A DNA stretch of 49,202 nucleotides from Actinomycetes bacterium. Its GTDB lineage: Bacteria; Actinomycetota; Acidimicrobiia; Acidimicrobiales; RAAP-2. Position 1 is the first letter of the stretch. Every line of letters begins with the position of its first letter. Positions 8,195 to 17,216 of this stretch are shown one piece after another. The stretch spans positions 1-49,202 of the forward strand of contig JAKAQM010000008.1 in NCBI GenBank assembly GCA_021822565.1, written 5' to 3'. The position numbers were made by a program, and so were the translations under genes. The notes beneath the pieces are model-generated. The model saw only the letters and a list, made by a program, of their open reading frames with translations, had not been told where the DNA came from and made no database searches.

Positions 8195-9193
8195 TCACCG
8201 CAGCATCATCGGGTTGACCGGTGCCCCCACCGCCCCGGCGAACGGGATGGGTGCCGCGACCAGCATCCCCGCGTAGCGCCCATCCCCAGCACAGTGCTCC
8301 GCGAGCGCCTCGAGATCGAAATTCTCCCCGACCAGGAGCCCCATGTACACGATCGCGACCACGTGCACGGGCAGCATCACCGGTCCCTCGTTCGGAAGCA
8401 CCTCGCATGCCCAGTTGTCAATGGCGACAGCCGCCACCTCCCGGGCCTGCAACCATGGCAGCGCGTCCAGCGAGAGGCCCGCCTCGTCACTGTAGGCATA
8501 GCTCTTCCAGGTGCCTTCCCGCCGGGCCTTGGCGAGCGCCCCGGTGCGGACGAGGACGATGTCGCCGCGGCCCACGCTCACGCCCTCCCGCTCCCCCACG
8601 GCTGAGAGCGTGTCCGAGCCGATGGCATACCCGGGCTCCAGCCAGTCCACGCCCTCGTGACGGGCTACGTCGAGGAGCACCGCGCGCCCCGCGACGCGCT
8701 CTTTTGCAACCGTAATGCTATTACGTCTCGCACCGGCCGCGCTCACGTCCTCGCAGGGGTAGCCGTTGTACATGCGATACCGGTGGAATGCGTGAGCAAG
8801 GCTGTCCCAGTGCGTTGCAGCCTGGAGCGCCATGGTGACCATGTCGTCGGCATAGCCCCAGCCGTCGACACACCCCTCCTGGACGCCGAGCTTGATGTCG
8901 GTTCCCGTCTGGAGCATGGAGAGGGTCGGGTTGACTCGACGATCGCCCCACGGCTGGGGCCCGTACCTGTCGAACGACATGGCCAGCGAGACCGCGATGC
9001 CGTCGATGATCTCTGCGCGCGCTGCCACACGTCGATCTGGGGTGAGATGGTTGAGGGTCCCGAGCTCGTCATCCGAACCCCATCTCCCCCAATTGCTCAG
9101 GCCCTGCGCCAATTCATCCATCCGCGTCGCGTTCGCGCCAGCGGGAGCCCCTGCGACCCCCTCGGCGGCATTCGGCCGCTCGTCCCCGGTCAT
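8195..9193 (-). CDS. Cyclase family / kynurenine-formamidase-like metal hydrolase
   Basis: 332-residue member of the cyclase family (PF04199 type), which includes metal-dependent kynurenine formamidase and isatin hydrolase. The metal-ligand motif HxDxxxH is present as THWDSLAH (His128, Asp130, His134). A C-terminal glutamate segment and the AAIDNWACEVLP-like block (VAAVAIDNWACEVLP) are also typical of the longer subclass. Isatin hydrolase and related members open lactam or imide-like rings, and formamidase cleaves N-formyl groups, so ring opening or deformylation is plausible here. Start ATG 9193 overlaps the stop of the D-2-hydroxyacid dehydrogenase gene as ATGA. An alternative internal start is Met25 (RMDELAQGLSNWGRWG). 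Confidence 0.86.
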   Translation of the reverse strand: MTGDERPNAAEGVAGAPAGANATRMDELAQGLSNWGRWGSDDELGTLNHLTPDRRVAARAEIIDGIAVSLAMSFDRYGPQPWGDRRVNPTLSMLQTGTDIKLGVQEGCVDGWGYADDMVTMALQAATHWDSLAHAFHRYRMYNGYPCEDVSAAGARRNSITVAKERVAGRAVLLDVARHEGVDWLEPGYAIGSDTLSAVGEREGVSVGRGDIVLVRTGALAKARREGTWKSYAYSDEAGLSLDALPWLQAREVAAVAIDNWACEVLPNEGPVMLPVHVVAIVYMGLLVGENFDLEALAEHCAGDGRYAGMLVAAPIPFAGAVGAPVNPMMLR

Positions 9194-10179
9194 ACCCGTC
9201 CTCGCAGGTTGCGCCAGACGGACGGGTCGGCGAGGTGCCGCGGTCTCACGCCCGAGAGGACGTCCACGACCGAAGAGGCTGCATGCTCCTGCAGCGTGGC
9301 GATCGCCTCCTCGGAGTAGGCGCCGACGTGGGGAGTGACGACGACGTTCGGCAGGCGGAGGAGCTCGTCGTCCGCGTCGGGCGGCTCCGTCTCGAGGACG
9401 TCGAGCCCGGCCCCTCCGAGACGGCCGTCGCGCAGCCCTTCCAACAGGGCTGCCTGGTCCACCACTGCGCCTCGAGCCGTGTTGACCACGATGGCACCGT
9501 GCTTCATCCGAGCGATCTCCTCGGCACCGATCAGGTGGAACGTGGCCGGGGTGAGGCTGGTGTGGATCGACACCACGTCCGACGTCTCGACCAGCTCGTC
9601 CAGGCCGACCTTGGAGACGTCGTGAGAAGCGAACACGTGGTCAGCGACGTACGGGTCGGCAGCCACGATCTCGAGGCCGAACCCGGCCAGCTTCCTCGCG
9701 ACCGCTTGCGCCAGCGCCCCGAAGCCGACCAGCCCGACCCTGGAACCCTCCAGCCGGCGGATCGGCCTCACCGCCTCCATCGCAGGGAACGTGCCGGCGG
9801 GTGCGAGGCCAGCCAGAGGGACGAGCTTCCTCCACACGGCGAGCATCAGGGCGATCGCATGACTGCTCACTTCGTCCACGCAGTAATCGGGCACGCAGGT
9901 GACCGCGATCCCGAGCGAGGTCGCAGCCTCGACGTCCACATTGTCCACGCCCACGCCGTAGCGCGCGACCACCCTCACCCTCGGGAGCGCCTCGAGGAGC
10001 TCACGGCCGACGCGGTAGGCGAGGACCATCAGGGCATCGGCGTCCCGGGCATGCTCCGAGAGCTCCTCGGGGCTCGGTTGGCTCAACTCCACGAACTCGA
10101 TCCCGGCACGCGCGAAGATGCCGCGTTCGATCTCAGGGTTCCTGAAGGCGCCGTCCGTCTTCACCACTTTGCCGTTCAT
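9190..10179 (-). CDS. D-2-hydroxyacid dehydrogenase (phosphoglycerate dehydrogenase-like)
   Basis: 329-residue NAD-dependent D-isomer 2-hydroxyacid dehydrogenase, interconverting a 2-hydroxy acid and a 2-oxo acid. The catalytic residues are visible: Arg236 in VNTARGAVVD, Glu265 in DVLETEPP and His284 in VTPHVGAYS. The nucleotide fold is GLVGFGALAQAVARKLAGFG, where the last glycine of GxGxxG is alanine, as in some family members. The substrate domain begins MNGKVVKTDGAFRNPEIER, like the C-terminal-binding-protein subfamily. Start ATG 10179 overlaps the aldolase stop (ATGA); the open frame extends further upstream but only inside the aldolase gene. In context it may oxidise a 2-hydroxy acid to the 2-oxo acid used by the ferredoxin oxidoreductase or E1 complex. 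Confidence 0.9.
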   Translation of the reverse strand: MNGKVVKTDGAFRNPEIERGIFARAGIEFVELSQPSPEELSEHARDADALMVLAYRVGRELLEALPRVRVVARYGVGVDNVDVEAATSLGIAVTCVPDYCVDEVSSHAIALMLAVWRKLVPLAGLAPAGTFPAMEAVRPIRRLEGSRVGLVGFGALAQAVARKLAGFGLEIVAADPYVADHVFASHDVSKVGLDELVETSDVVSIHTSLTPATFHLIGAEEIARMKHGAIVVNTARGAVVDQAALLEGLRDGRLGGAGLDVLETEPPDADDELLRLPNVVVTPHVGAYSEEAIATLQEHAASSVVDVLSGVRPRHLADPSVWRNLRGRV

Positions 10180-10901
10180 ACGGTGGCCTTCGCTTCGGCC
10201 AGTGCCCATACGGGTGCTGCGCCTTCGATCATCCAGCTCGCGTCGGAACCGACCACGACGGCCGATGCGCCGAGCTCGATCCAGCGCTCGGCGTCCTCGT
10301 GGTCCGGGCTGAAGATCGCGAATTTCCAAGCGGCCTCCAGGCACGCCTCCACGATTCGTTCGACCACGGCCCGGACTTCAGGATGCCCGAGCTCGCCGGG
10401 ACGACCGAGAGCCGCCGAAAGATCTCCCGGGCCGATGAAGACCCCCTCCGGCCTGGGATCCAGGGTCAGGATCTCGGGAAGCGCCTCGACCGCCTCCAAC
10501 GTCTCGATCTGGGGCCACACCTCGCCTCGGCGCGTGCCGGACGTCACCTGCTCTCGCAGGAGCACACCGTAGAGGTTCGCTGCGGACGGCCCGATCCCCC
10601 GGATCCCCTCTGGTGGGTACGTGCAGAGCCTCACCAGCTCCGCCACCTCTTCGGCTGCCCGGATCCTCGGCACCACCACGCCGTCGGCGCCCAGGTCCAA
10701 CGCTTTGGGCGCATCCGTCAACTGCCTGACGCGAACCCATCGACATGCAGAGCGCGCGGCACGGAGCTGGGCCACGAGGACCGACTCGTCCCCGATCCCA
10801 TGCTCAGCGTCGACGACGACGAGGTCCAGGCGCCCGCTCACGATCGCCGTCGCCTCCGGAGAGGCGAGGCTCAGGAACGTGCCCACGCGCACTCGTGTCA
10901 C
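10176..10901 (-). CDS. HpcH/HpaI-type aldolase / citrate lyase family protein
   Basis: About 241 residues, TIM-barrel class II pyruvate aldolase of the HpaI type, cleaving a 4-hydroxy-2-oxo acid to pyruvate (or a related 2-oxo acid) and an aldehyde. Visible motifs are GTFLSLASPEATAIVSG, LVVVDAEHGIGDES (catalytic His region), DGVVVPRIRAAEEVAEL, WPQIETLEAVEALPEIL with the metal-binding glutamate, and GVFIGPGDLSAALG with the metal-binding aspartate. The start is most likely GTG 10901, overlapping the preceding stop as GTGA; GTG 10892 is an alternative. A much longer open frame upstream is a shadow of the oxidoreductase gene. Its place between the hydroxyacid dehydrogenase and the 2-oxo acid oxidoreductase suggests carbon-carbon cleavage late in the pathway. 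Confidence 0.88.
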   Translation of the reverse strand: MTRVRVGTFLSLASPEATAIVSGRLDLVVVDAEHGIGDESVLVAQLRAARSACRWVRVRQLTDAPKALDLGADGVVVPRIRAAEEVAELVRLCTYPPEGIRGIGPSAANLYGVLLREQVTSGTRRGEVWPQIETLEAVEALPEILTLDPRPEGVFIGPGDLSAALGRPGELGHPEVRAVVERIVEACLEAAWKFAIFSPDHEDAERWIELGASAVVVGSDASWMIEGAAPVWALAEAKATV

Positions 10902-13900
10902 TCGAACTGCGAACGCACCGCGCCCTCGTCCAAGCCCAGGGCACGCAGCAGCTCCACCCTCCTCGAGTCGTACGTTGCCACGTTTCGCATCTTCACCTCC
11001 TCGTAGCCGCGCACGATATCCGCAAGAGCGGCGAATTCGGATGCCAACGCGTGGTTCTCGGACGACATGATCGCCGCCACCCGCCGGATGTCCGTGTCGA
11101 ACTCCTTCACGAGGCGCCGCTCCGCCTTGCGGACGTCCGTGTGGGCGAACGGGTCGAGCGGGCCGCCACGGAGCACACGCGCCGCCCGGAGGGCCGAGAA
11201 GACGGGGCGGAACCACGGACCCACCTCGACTTTGCGGGTGAGCCCGATCGACGTGAGCACCGGCGGCTGTAGCAGCCAGCTGACACGCACGCCACGACGT
11301 CGGGCCTCCTCGGGGACGGACGCGAGGTGCAACCGGGCAACTTCGTACTCGTCCTTGTACGCCATGAGCTTGTAGAGGGAGCGTGCGACGCTCGAGGCGA
11401 AGGCAGAGGAGCCCGGAGCTACACGCTCCTCTGCCTCCAAAGCGATCTCGACGACCTCGACGTAGTGGCGTGCGTACTGAGGGCTCTGGTACTCGACCAG
11501 GTCGCGCGCGCGGAGCTCGACGAGGTGACGAAGCTCGGATGTCCGTCGGATCGGATCTGGCAGCTCCACCGCTGAGCGAGACGAGCCTTCTGTCTCGTGA
11601 GGCTCGCGACGTGCTGCGAGGGCCTCGTCCACCCGTGGTCGATCGGAAACCCATGCCCGTCCCCAGCGGAAGGCGGCGAGGTTCTGCGCGACGGCGACCC
11701 CGTTGAGCTCGATGGCGGCCTCGACCGCGTCAGCCGGGAGCGGGATGGCCCCGACCTGGTACGCGACCCCGAGAAGCAGCACGTTCGCGTAGAGCGCCGA
11801 CCCGAGCAACCCTTCGGCGAGCGCAACGCTGTCCACCAGAACGCACCGGGGCGCGCCGACGAGCGCGGTGAGCACCTCTTCGACCTGCGTTGGCGAGGGC
11901 AGGGAACGCTCGGGGTGCGAGACCATGTCGCCGGTGGGCGTCTGGCTGGTCGAGACGACCGCGATGGTCCGGCCGGGCTCGATGGTCTCGAGGTTGGGGG
12001 ACTGGAGCGACACCACCTGGTCGAAGCCCAAGAAGAGGTCCACGCCCCCACGGGTTGCCTGGTTGGAGCCATCGACTGCCTTGGCGCTGACGCGTAGCTC
12101 GGACACCACGGGCCCCGCCTTCTGGCTGAGGCCGGTCTGGTCGAGGCCGTGGACATGACGGCCGGCACGGGTCGCCGCCGTCCCGATGATCTGGCTCACG
12201 GTCACCACCCCCGTCCCACCGATCCCCGGCATCCGGATGACGCAGTCCTCAGGGCTCACCGCCTGCGGAGGCTGTGGAAAGGCGCCCGGCGGGGATCCGA
12301 CTCCCGTTCCCTGCTCTCGAGGACCATCGGCGGGGTTCCAGGGTCTGCGGGCGTGACCGAGGAGCCTGCGCACCAGGCTCGATGGGCGCGAGTCGACGAT
12401 CACGAACGACGGGCAGTTCCCTCGAAGACAGGAGTAATCGGCGTTGCACGAGCTCTGGTCGATGGTGGTCTTGCGGCCGAGCTCGGTGTCGACCGGCTCG
12501 ACCGACAGACAGTTCGAGACCGCCGAGCAGTCCCCGCAGCCTTCGCACACCCGCTCGTTGATGTGGACGCGCCGGGTCGGAGCGGGGAGCCGCCCCCGGG
12601 TGCGATCCCGACGTTTCTCGGCGGCGCAGCGCTGATCATGGATGAGCACCGTCACGCCGGGCACCCCGGCGAGGACGCGCTGAGCCTCGAGCACCCGCCC
12701 GCGATCCCACACCTCCACCCCCCGAGGGAGCCGCACGCGGCGATAGCGCGCGGGATCGTCGGTCGTGACGAGGACACGGCTGACGCCCTGGCGCAGGAGG
12801 ATCTCCGCGACGTCTTCGACTGGACGGCTGTCGCTCTCTGCGGGGTCCTGTCCTCCCGTCATTGCGATCGCACCGTTGAAAAGCAGCTTGAACGTGACGT
12901 GCGATCCTGCGGCGACAGCCGCTTGGACCGCGAGCTGGCCGGAGTGGAAGTACGTCCCGTCGCCCATGTTCTGGACCAGATGGTCGGCTTCGACGAACGG
13001 CTCGAGACCCAGCCAGGTGGCTCCCTCCCCGCCCATCTGGGCCTTGGTCACGATGTCGCCCACCATGTGCTCGTCTGCCCAGGCGCCCAGCGCGTGGCAA
13101 CCGGTTCCCACACCGACCAGCGTGCCTTCGGGGACGCGCAGGCTCGAGTTGTGCGGGCATCCCGAGCAGAAGAACGGGGTGCGCTGCGTGGTCGCCACCG
13201 GGATCTTCGGGCGCTGCCGGTCCGGGGAGGGAAGCACCACTCCTGGAACCCGCTGGGCCAACCGCGCGGCGACGACCCGTGCGAGCCGGTCGGACGTGAG
13301 CACGCCGAAGCCGGGGAGAAGGGGTGCTCCATGCTCGTCGCGGCGCCCCACGATCGTCGGGGGGTCCGGCACGCCGTACAGGGCATCGCGCAGGTAGGGC
13401 TCGAGCAGCGGCTGCTTCTCCTCGACGACCAAGATCTCGCGCAGTCCTCTGCCAAAAGCTCGGAAGGCGTGCGGCTCCAGCGGGTGGAACATCTGCACCT
13501 GCATGAGGCGAACGCCGAAGCGGCGAAGACCGGCTTCGTCGAGGTCCAGCAGCTCCATCGCCGAGATCAGCTCCCTGTAGAGGCTGCCGGCCGCGACGAT
13601 CCCCAGCCATGCGTCCGGCGGGTCCACAGTGACACGGTTGAGCCCGGCGATCCGCCCGTACCGCGCGGCGGCCTCGCGGCGCAGCGTCGCGATCTCTTGC
13701 TCCGTCTCGAGAGACTCCGGCACACAGGGCGGTCGGACCTTCGCGAGGGACGGGACGCCGGCGTCCCGTGGCTCGTTCCCCGTCGCACGGAGGGCCGATG
13801 CAGGGATCGAACCGAAGCCGTCGGCGACGGACGCGACGATCTTGAGCGCCGTCCAGAGCCCTGAAGATCGCGACAGCTCTACTCCATGTGCGCCGAGCGA

Positions 13901-14452
13901 CAAGATCTCCTGCACGGTCCCCGGAAAGAGCACAGGGACGTCCAATGCAGCAAGAAGGTGCTCGGAGGCGCTGGGCACCATGGAGGACTTGGGCACCGGG
14001 TCGTCCCCGACGAAGAGGAGCACTCCGCCATGGGATGAGGCGCCCGTGAACTGGCCATGCCACATCGCGTCGAGCGCTCTGCAAAGGCCCGGGGCCTTGC
14101 CGTACCACGCTCCCAGCACTCCGTCGACGCGCGCGTTCTGGAACCCCTGCACGAGCTGGCTCCCCGCGACCGCGGTCGCAGCGAGCTCTTCGTTCTGCCC
14201 CGGCAGATGGACGACGTCGAGCTCGCCCAGCAGCGACCGATGCCGTGCCATCTCCTTGTCGAACCCTGCGAGAGGCGAGCCCGGGTACCCCGAGACGAAC
14301 GCCGCGGTGCGAAGCCCTGCCGCCCGGTCCCTGCGCATCGCGTCGAGCACCACACGGACCAGTGCCTGGATGCCGGTGAGGAAGACGGAATCGCCCTCCT
14401 CCGCCTCCCTCTCGCCAGGCAGGGGGGCAAACCGGCGTGTGGTGAGCGTCAT
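10898..14452 (-). CDS. Indolepyruvate ferredoxin oxidoreductase-type fused 2-oxo acid:ferredoxin oxidoreductase
   Basis: 1184-residue single-chain 2-oxo acid:ferredoxin oxidoreductase, converting a 2-oxo acid and CoA to acyl-CoA, CO2 and reduced ferredoxin. An N-terminal domain comes first (about 20-400, with SGYPGSPLAGFDKE). The thiamine-diphosphate domain follows with CSGCPHN near 429 and GDGTYFHSG at 497-505 with NGAIAMTGGQ. A ferredoxin-like cysteine block lies at about 636-680 (CEGCGDCSAVSNC, then CNADYSC and NCPSF). The gamma-type domain starts near 743 with IGGTGVVTVSQIIG, and a helical C-terminal domain ends the protein. Length and order match the fused bacterial IOR family. ATG 14452 overlaps the preceding LLM stop. 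Annotated family members accept aryl- or branched-chain 2-oxo acids; the actual substrate is open. Confidence 0.93.
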   Translation of the reverse strand: MTLTTRRFAPLPGEREAEEGDSVFLTGIQALVRVVLDAMRRDRAAGLRTAAFVSGYPGSPLAGFDKEMARHRSLLGELDVVHLPGQNEELAATAVAGSQLVQGFQNARVDGVLGAWYGKAPGLCRALDAMWHGQFTGASSHGGVLLFVGDDPVPKSSMVPSASEHLLAALDVPVLFPGTVQEILSLGAHGVELSRSSGLWTALKIVASVADGFGSIPASALRATGNEPRDAGVPSLAKVRPPCVPESLETEQEIATLRREAAARYGRIAGLNRVTVDPPDAWLGIVAAGSLYRELISAMELLDLDEAGLRRFGVRLMQVQMFHPLEPHAFRAFGRGLREILVVEEKQPLLEPYLRDALYGVPDPPTIVGRRDEHGAPLLPGFGVLTSDRLARVVAARLAQRVPGVVLPSPDRQRPKIPVATTQRTPFFCSGCPHNSSLRVPEGTLVGVGTGCHALGAWADEHMVGDIVTKAQMGGEGATWLGLEPFVEADHLVQNMGDGTYFHSGQLAVQAAVAAGSHVTFKLLFNGAIAMTGGQDPAESDSRPVEDVAEILLRQGVSRVLVTTDDPARYRRVRLPRGVEVWDRGRVLEAQRVLAGVPGVTVLIHDQRCAAEKRRDRTRGRLPAPTRRVHINERVCEGCGDCSAVSNCLSVEPVDTELGRKTTIDQSSCNADYSCLRGNCPSFVIVDSRPSSLVRRLLGHARRPWNPADGPREQGTGVGSPPGAFPQPPQAVSPEDCVIRMPGIGGTGVVTVSQIIGTAATRAGRHVHGLDQTGLSQKAGPVVSELRVSAKAVDGSNQATRGGVDLFLGFDQVVSLQSPNLETIEPGRTIAVVSTSQTPTGDMVSHPERSLPSPTQVEEVLTALVGAPRCVLVDSVALAEGLLGSALYANVLLLGVAYQVGAIPLPADAVEAAIELNGVAVAQNLAAFRWGRAWVSDRPRVDEALAARREPHETEGSSRSAVELPDPIRRTSELRHLVELRARDLVEYQSPQYARHYVEVVEIALEAEERVAPGSSAFASSVARSLYKLMAYKDEYEVARLHLASVPEEARRRGVRVSWLLQPPVLTSIGLTRKVEVGPWFRPVFSALRAARVLRGGPLDPFAHTDVRKAERRLVKEFDTDIRRVAAIMSSENHALASEFAALADIVRGYEEVKMRNVATYDSRRVELLRALGLDEGAVRSQFE

Positions 14453-15534
14453 CGCGCCTCCTCCCGTCGTGTGGTCGCCGCCGTGCCGACCGCGGGCGCT
14501 CGGCTGCCCGCCGCTTCGTCACGCTGGACCGCAGGGAGCACCTCGGCGGCGAAGCGCTCGACCTGGCCGGGCTGGTCGAGAGCTGCGAACCGACAGATGA
14601 AGCTGCTCACGCCTGCGTCACTGAAGTCCCGGAACCAGCGGATGACGTCGTCGGGAGCGCCCGTGGGTCCCCAATCGTCGAGACCGACCGCGTCGGAGAA
14701 CCCCGGGTAGTACGCGTCGATGTACCGGCGCTGCTCCGCGAGCGCGTCGGCTTTCGTGTCCGCGAGACCGATCGTGACCTGGTACGCGACGTCGAAGCCG
14801 TCCAAGGACCGCAGTTCACCGAGCATGCGCAAGAAGGTGGCGACCTCCTCTGGACGAGAGGCCCGGCAGCACGTCAGCCAACCGTCTCCGAGCTCCGCCA
14901 CCCGGGCGGCAGCGCGCGCGGCGCGCTTGGGCTCCGGGGCTCCGATCGACGGGTTGGCCACCACCCAGATCGGCGGCGGCGTCTGCACGGGGAGAAGAGG
15001 CCGTGGCTCGGTGCCCGTCGTGAACCCGACGTCGTCGAGGTCGAACTCCGTTCCGCGGTGCGTCACGCGCCCGTCGGTGAGCAAGGAGCGCACGATCCTC
15101 AGGCCCTCCTCGAAGACGCGCATCCGCCTTCGGTGGTCGAGACCGACGATCGCGAACTCCTCCTTGACCGCATCCTCGACGACGTTCCCCGGGCACGCCC
15201 CGAGCACGGTGCGCCCGTTCGACACGACGTCGAGCGTCGCCCACACCTGGGCGAGCTGTACCGGGTTCCGGAGCGTGGTCACCAGGCACGCCGTGCCAAG
15301 GGTCACCGAACGGGTCCGCTCTGCAAGCGCCGCGAGCAGCACCAAGGGCTCGTAGCGAGGTCGCGCCACCAGGCTGTCGCCGACCCACAAGGAGTCGAAG
15401 CCCGCGCCCTCCGCCCTCTCGCCGAGCTCGAGGAGGTCACGTGCGCCGTACTCGGGAGCGATCAGCGCCTCGCGATTGTTCAGGTTGAGGCCGACGTGCA
15501 CTGCCCCGCGCTTCTTGGCAGGTGCCGTCACCAC
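14449..15534 (-). CDS. LLM-class flavin/F420-dependent oxidoreductase 2
   Basis: 361-residue luciferase-like monooxygenase superfamily enzyme. Visible hallmarks are VHVGLNLNNREALIAPEYG, the GAGFDSLWVGDSLVARPRYEPL block, TLGTACLVTTLRNPVQLAQVWATLD, the GRTVLGACPGNVVEDAVKEE strand, and PPPIWVVANPS. Two adjacent GTG codons (15534 and 15531) can start it; the second overlaps the HyuB stop as GTGA and fits the habit of this operon. It lies between HyuB and the ferredoxin oxidoreductase, so it probably oxygenates or reduces an intermediate between ring opening and acyl-CoA formation. Some LLM enzymes, such as the pyrimidine-cleaving RutA, break C-N bonds in heterocycles, which is a possible parallel, not a demonstrated one. 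Confidence 0.87.
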   Translation of the reverse strand: MVTAPAKKRGAVHVGLNLNNREALIAPEYGARDLLELGERAEGAGFDSLWVGDSLVARPRYEPLVLLAALAERTRSVTLGTACLVTTLRNPVQLAQVWATLDVVSNGRTVLGACPGNVVEDAVKEEFAIVGLDHRRRMRVFEEGLRIVRSLLTDGRVTHRGTEFDLDDVGFTTGTEPRPLLPVQTPPPIWVVANPSIGAPEPKRAARAAARVAELGDGWLTCCRASRPEEVATFLRMLGELRSLDGFDVAYQVTIGLADTKADALAEQRRYIDAYYPGFSDAVGLDDWGPTGAPDDVIRWFRDFSDAGVSSFICRFAALDQPGQVERFAAEVLPAVQRDEAAGSRAPAVGTAATTRREEAR

Positions 15535-17216
15535 TCGGCCTCGACGCCGTAGACCTCGCTCGCGCTGCGCGGGGTCACCCGGCCCTCTCGCACGTCCTCG
15601 AGCACCGTCTCGCGAGGTCGCTCCGATGGAAGGCCGTACCCTCCGCTGCCAGAGCAGCGAAAGCTGACGACGTCACCCCGCCGGAGGTGCACGACCTCCT
15701 TGGAGTGGAGCCTCCGCTCGTCGGCTCCCCCCGGGTTCAAGACGGTCTCTCCAAGGAGGCCGTCTTGGCCACCGAAGAGCCCGTAGGCGGGGTAGACGTG
15801 GCGGTCCGTCAGGTTCGAGAGGATGACGTCGTCCGCGAGCATGCGGATGTCCTTGCGAACGCCCAGTCCACCTCTCCACCTGCCTGCTCCTCCCGAGTCG
15901 GGAATGAGCTCGTAGCGCTCGACGATGATCGGGTTCCTCGCCTCCTGGGCCTCCACGGGGATGTTCTCGACCGACACGGTCGGGGGGATCGCATCGAGCC
16001 CGTCTTTGGACGAGCGCGCACCGACGCCGCCCATGACGTAGTCGTAGAACACGAACGTCCGCCCGCTGGAAGGGTCGATCCCCCCGAAGATCGGGTTGGT
16101 CCATTGGCCGCTCGCCGCGCAGACGCGGTCGGGCACGATCTTCGAAAGCGCGCCGAACAGCAGCTCGACGATCCGCTGGTTGAGCAGCGCACGGCCGTTC
16201 AGGGCAGCGGGAGGCACCGGATTGAAGAAGCAGCCCGGTGGCGCCGTGATCTGCAAGGGGCGGAGCTGGCCCTCGTTCTGGGGAATGGTGTCGCGCGTCG
16301 TGATGGCCTTGGCGACCCAATAGCAGTACGCCTTCAAGTAGGACATCGTGCAGTTGAGCGAAGAGGGCGTCTGGGGATCCGTACCCGTGAAGTCGAAGAG
16401 GAGATCGCCGCCACTGACGGTGACCGCGACTTCCAACCTGATCGGAGGCGACCCCGGGCCGTGATCGTCGAGGTAGTCCACGAACGTGGCCGTCCCATCG
16501 GGAATGCCGAGCAGCTCGCGTCGCACCGCCTGCTCGGACTGGGTGAGGAATTGCTCGGCGGCGGCATCGACGACCGGAGAGCCGACCTGCCCGTGGAACT
16601 GCGCCAGCTTCGTCGCACCCACGTGGAGCGCGGCACGCTGGGCGCGAATGTCTCCGAGGACCAGCTCCGGCACTCGCACGTTCGCACCGATCAGCTCGAA
16701 GATCTCGCGCACCGGCTCCCCTTCCCTGTAGAGACGGGTGGGCAGGAGGCGGAGCCCTTCCTGGACCCCCTCGGTGACGCCGACGACTGCCTGGCTCCCG
16801 GGAGCAGGGCCGCCGATGTCCGTCAAGTGGATGCAGCTCACGACGAAGCCGGCCAATCTTCCCGCGTGGAACGCGGGGCTCATGGCGAAGAAGTCCGGAA
16901 GATGGCCCGAGCCCATGTACGGATCGTTCAGCACGATCACGTCGCCGGGCACCAGCGTGTCGACGGGGTACGCGTCGAGCATGTGCTGCACCACGTGCGG
17001 CATGGCCCCCAGGTGCGCGGGGCTGCGGTTCGCCTGCGCCAGCATGCGGCCTGCTGCGTCGAAGACCGCGGTGGAATAGTCCCCTCCCTCCCGAACCTGG
17101 TCCGAGAAGGCGCAGCGCTGCTGGGCTTCGGCCATCTCCTCTGCGATCGCCGCCAACCTGCCCCACACGACAGCGACCGTCAGCGGGTCGACACAGGCGT
17201 GGTCCGACGCGCTCAC
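15528..17216 (-). CDS. hyuB: Hydantoinase B / 5-oxoprolinase family, HyuB-like subunit
   Basis: 562-residue HyuB family subunit, partner of HyuA in ATP-dependent hydrolysis of hydantoins, 5-oxoproline or N-methylhydantoin, or in ATP-dependent acetone/acetophenone carboxylation. Conserved blocks are FSDQVREGGDYSTAVFDA, SPAHLGAMPHVVQHML, GDVIVLNDPYMGSGHLPD, FDFTGTDPQTPSSLN, NQWTNPIF-like GQWTNPIFGGIDPSSG and the terminal SGGYGLPSERP. Start GTG 17216 overlaps the HyuA stop as GTGA and gives the normal length; the frame continues upstream only as a shadow of HyuA. Which of the HyuAB reactions applies cannot be settled by reading. Confidence 0.92.
   Translation of the reverse strand: MSASDHACVDPLTVAVVWGRLAAIAEEMAEAQQRCAFSDQVREGGDYSTAVFDAAGRMLAQANRSPAHLGAMPHVVQHMLDAYPVDTLVPGDVIVLNDPYMGSGHLPDFFAMSPAFHAGRLAGFVVSCIHLTDIGGPAPGSQAVVGVTEGVQEGLRLLPTRLYREGEPVREIFELIGANVRVPELVLGDIRAQRAALHVGATKLAQFHGQVGSPVVDAAAEQFLTQSEQAVRRELLGIPDGTATFVDYLDDHGPGSPPIRLEVAVTVSGGDLLFDFTGTDPQTPSSLNCTMSYLKAYCYWVAKAITTRDTIPQNEGQLRPLQITAPPGCFFNPVPPAALNGRALLNQRIVELLFGALSKIVPDRVCAASGQWTNPIFGGIDPSSGRTFVFYDYVMGGVGARSSKDGLDAIPPTVSVENIPVEAQEARNPIIVERYELIPDSGGAGRWRGGLGVRKDIRMLADDVILSNLTDRHVYPAYGLFGGQDGLLGETVLNPGGADERRLHSKEVVHLRRGDVVSFRCSGSGGYGLPSERPRETVLEDVREGRVTPRSASEVYGVEAEW

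Noticed and set aside
12632-12637. TGATCA inside coding sequence (also near 162, 24184, 33207, 45894, 46222)
   Set aside because: No AT-rich extension and no promoter elements; chance occurrences within genes.
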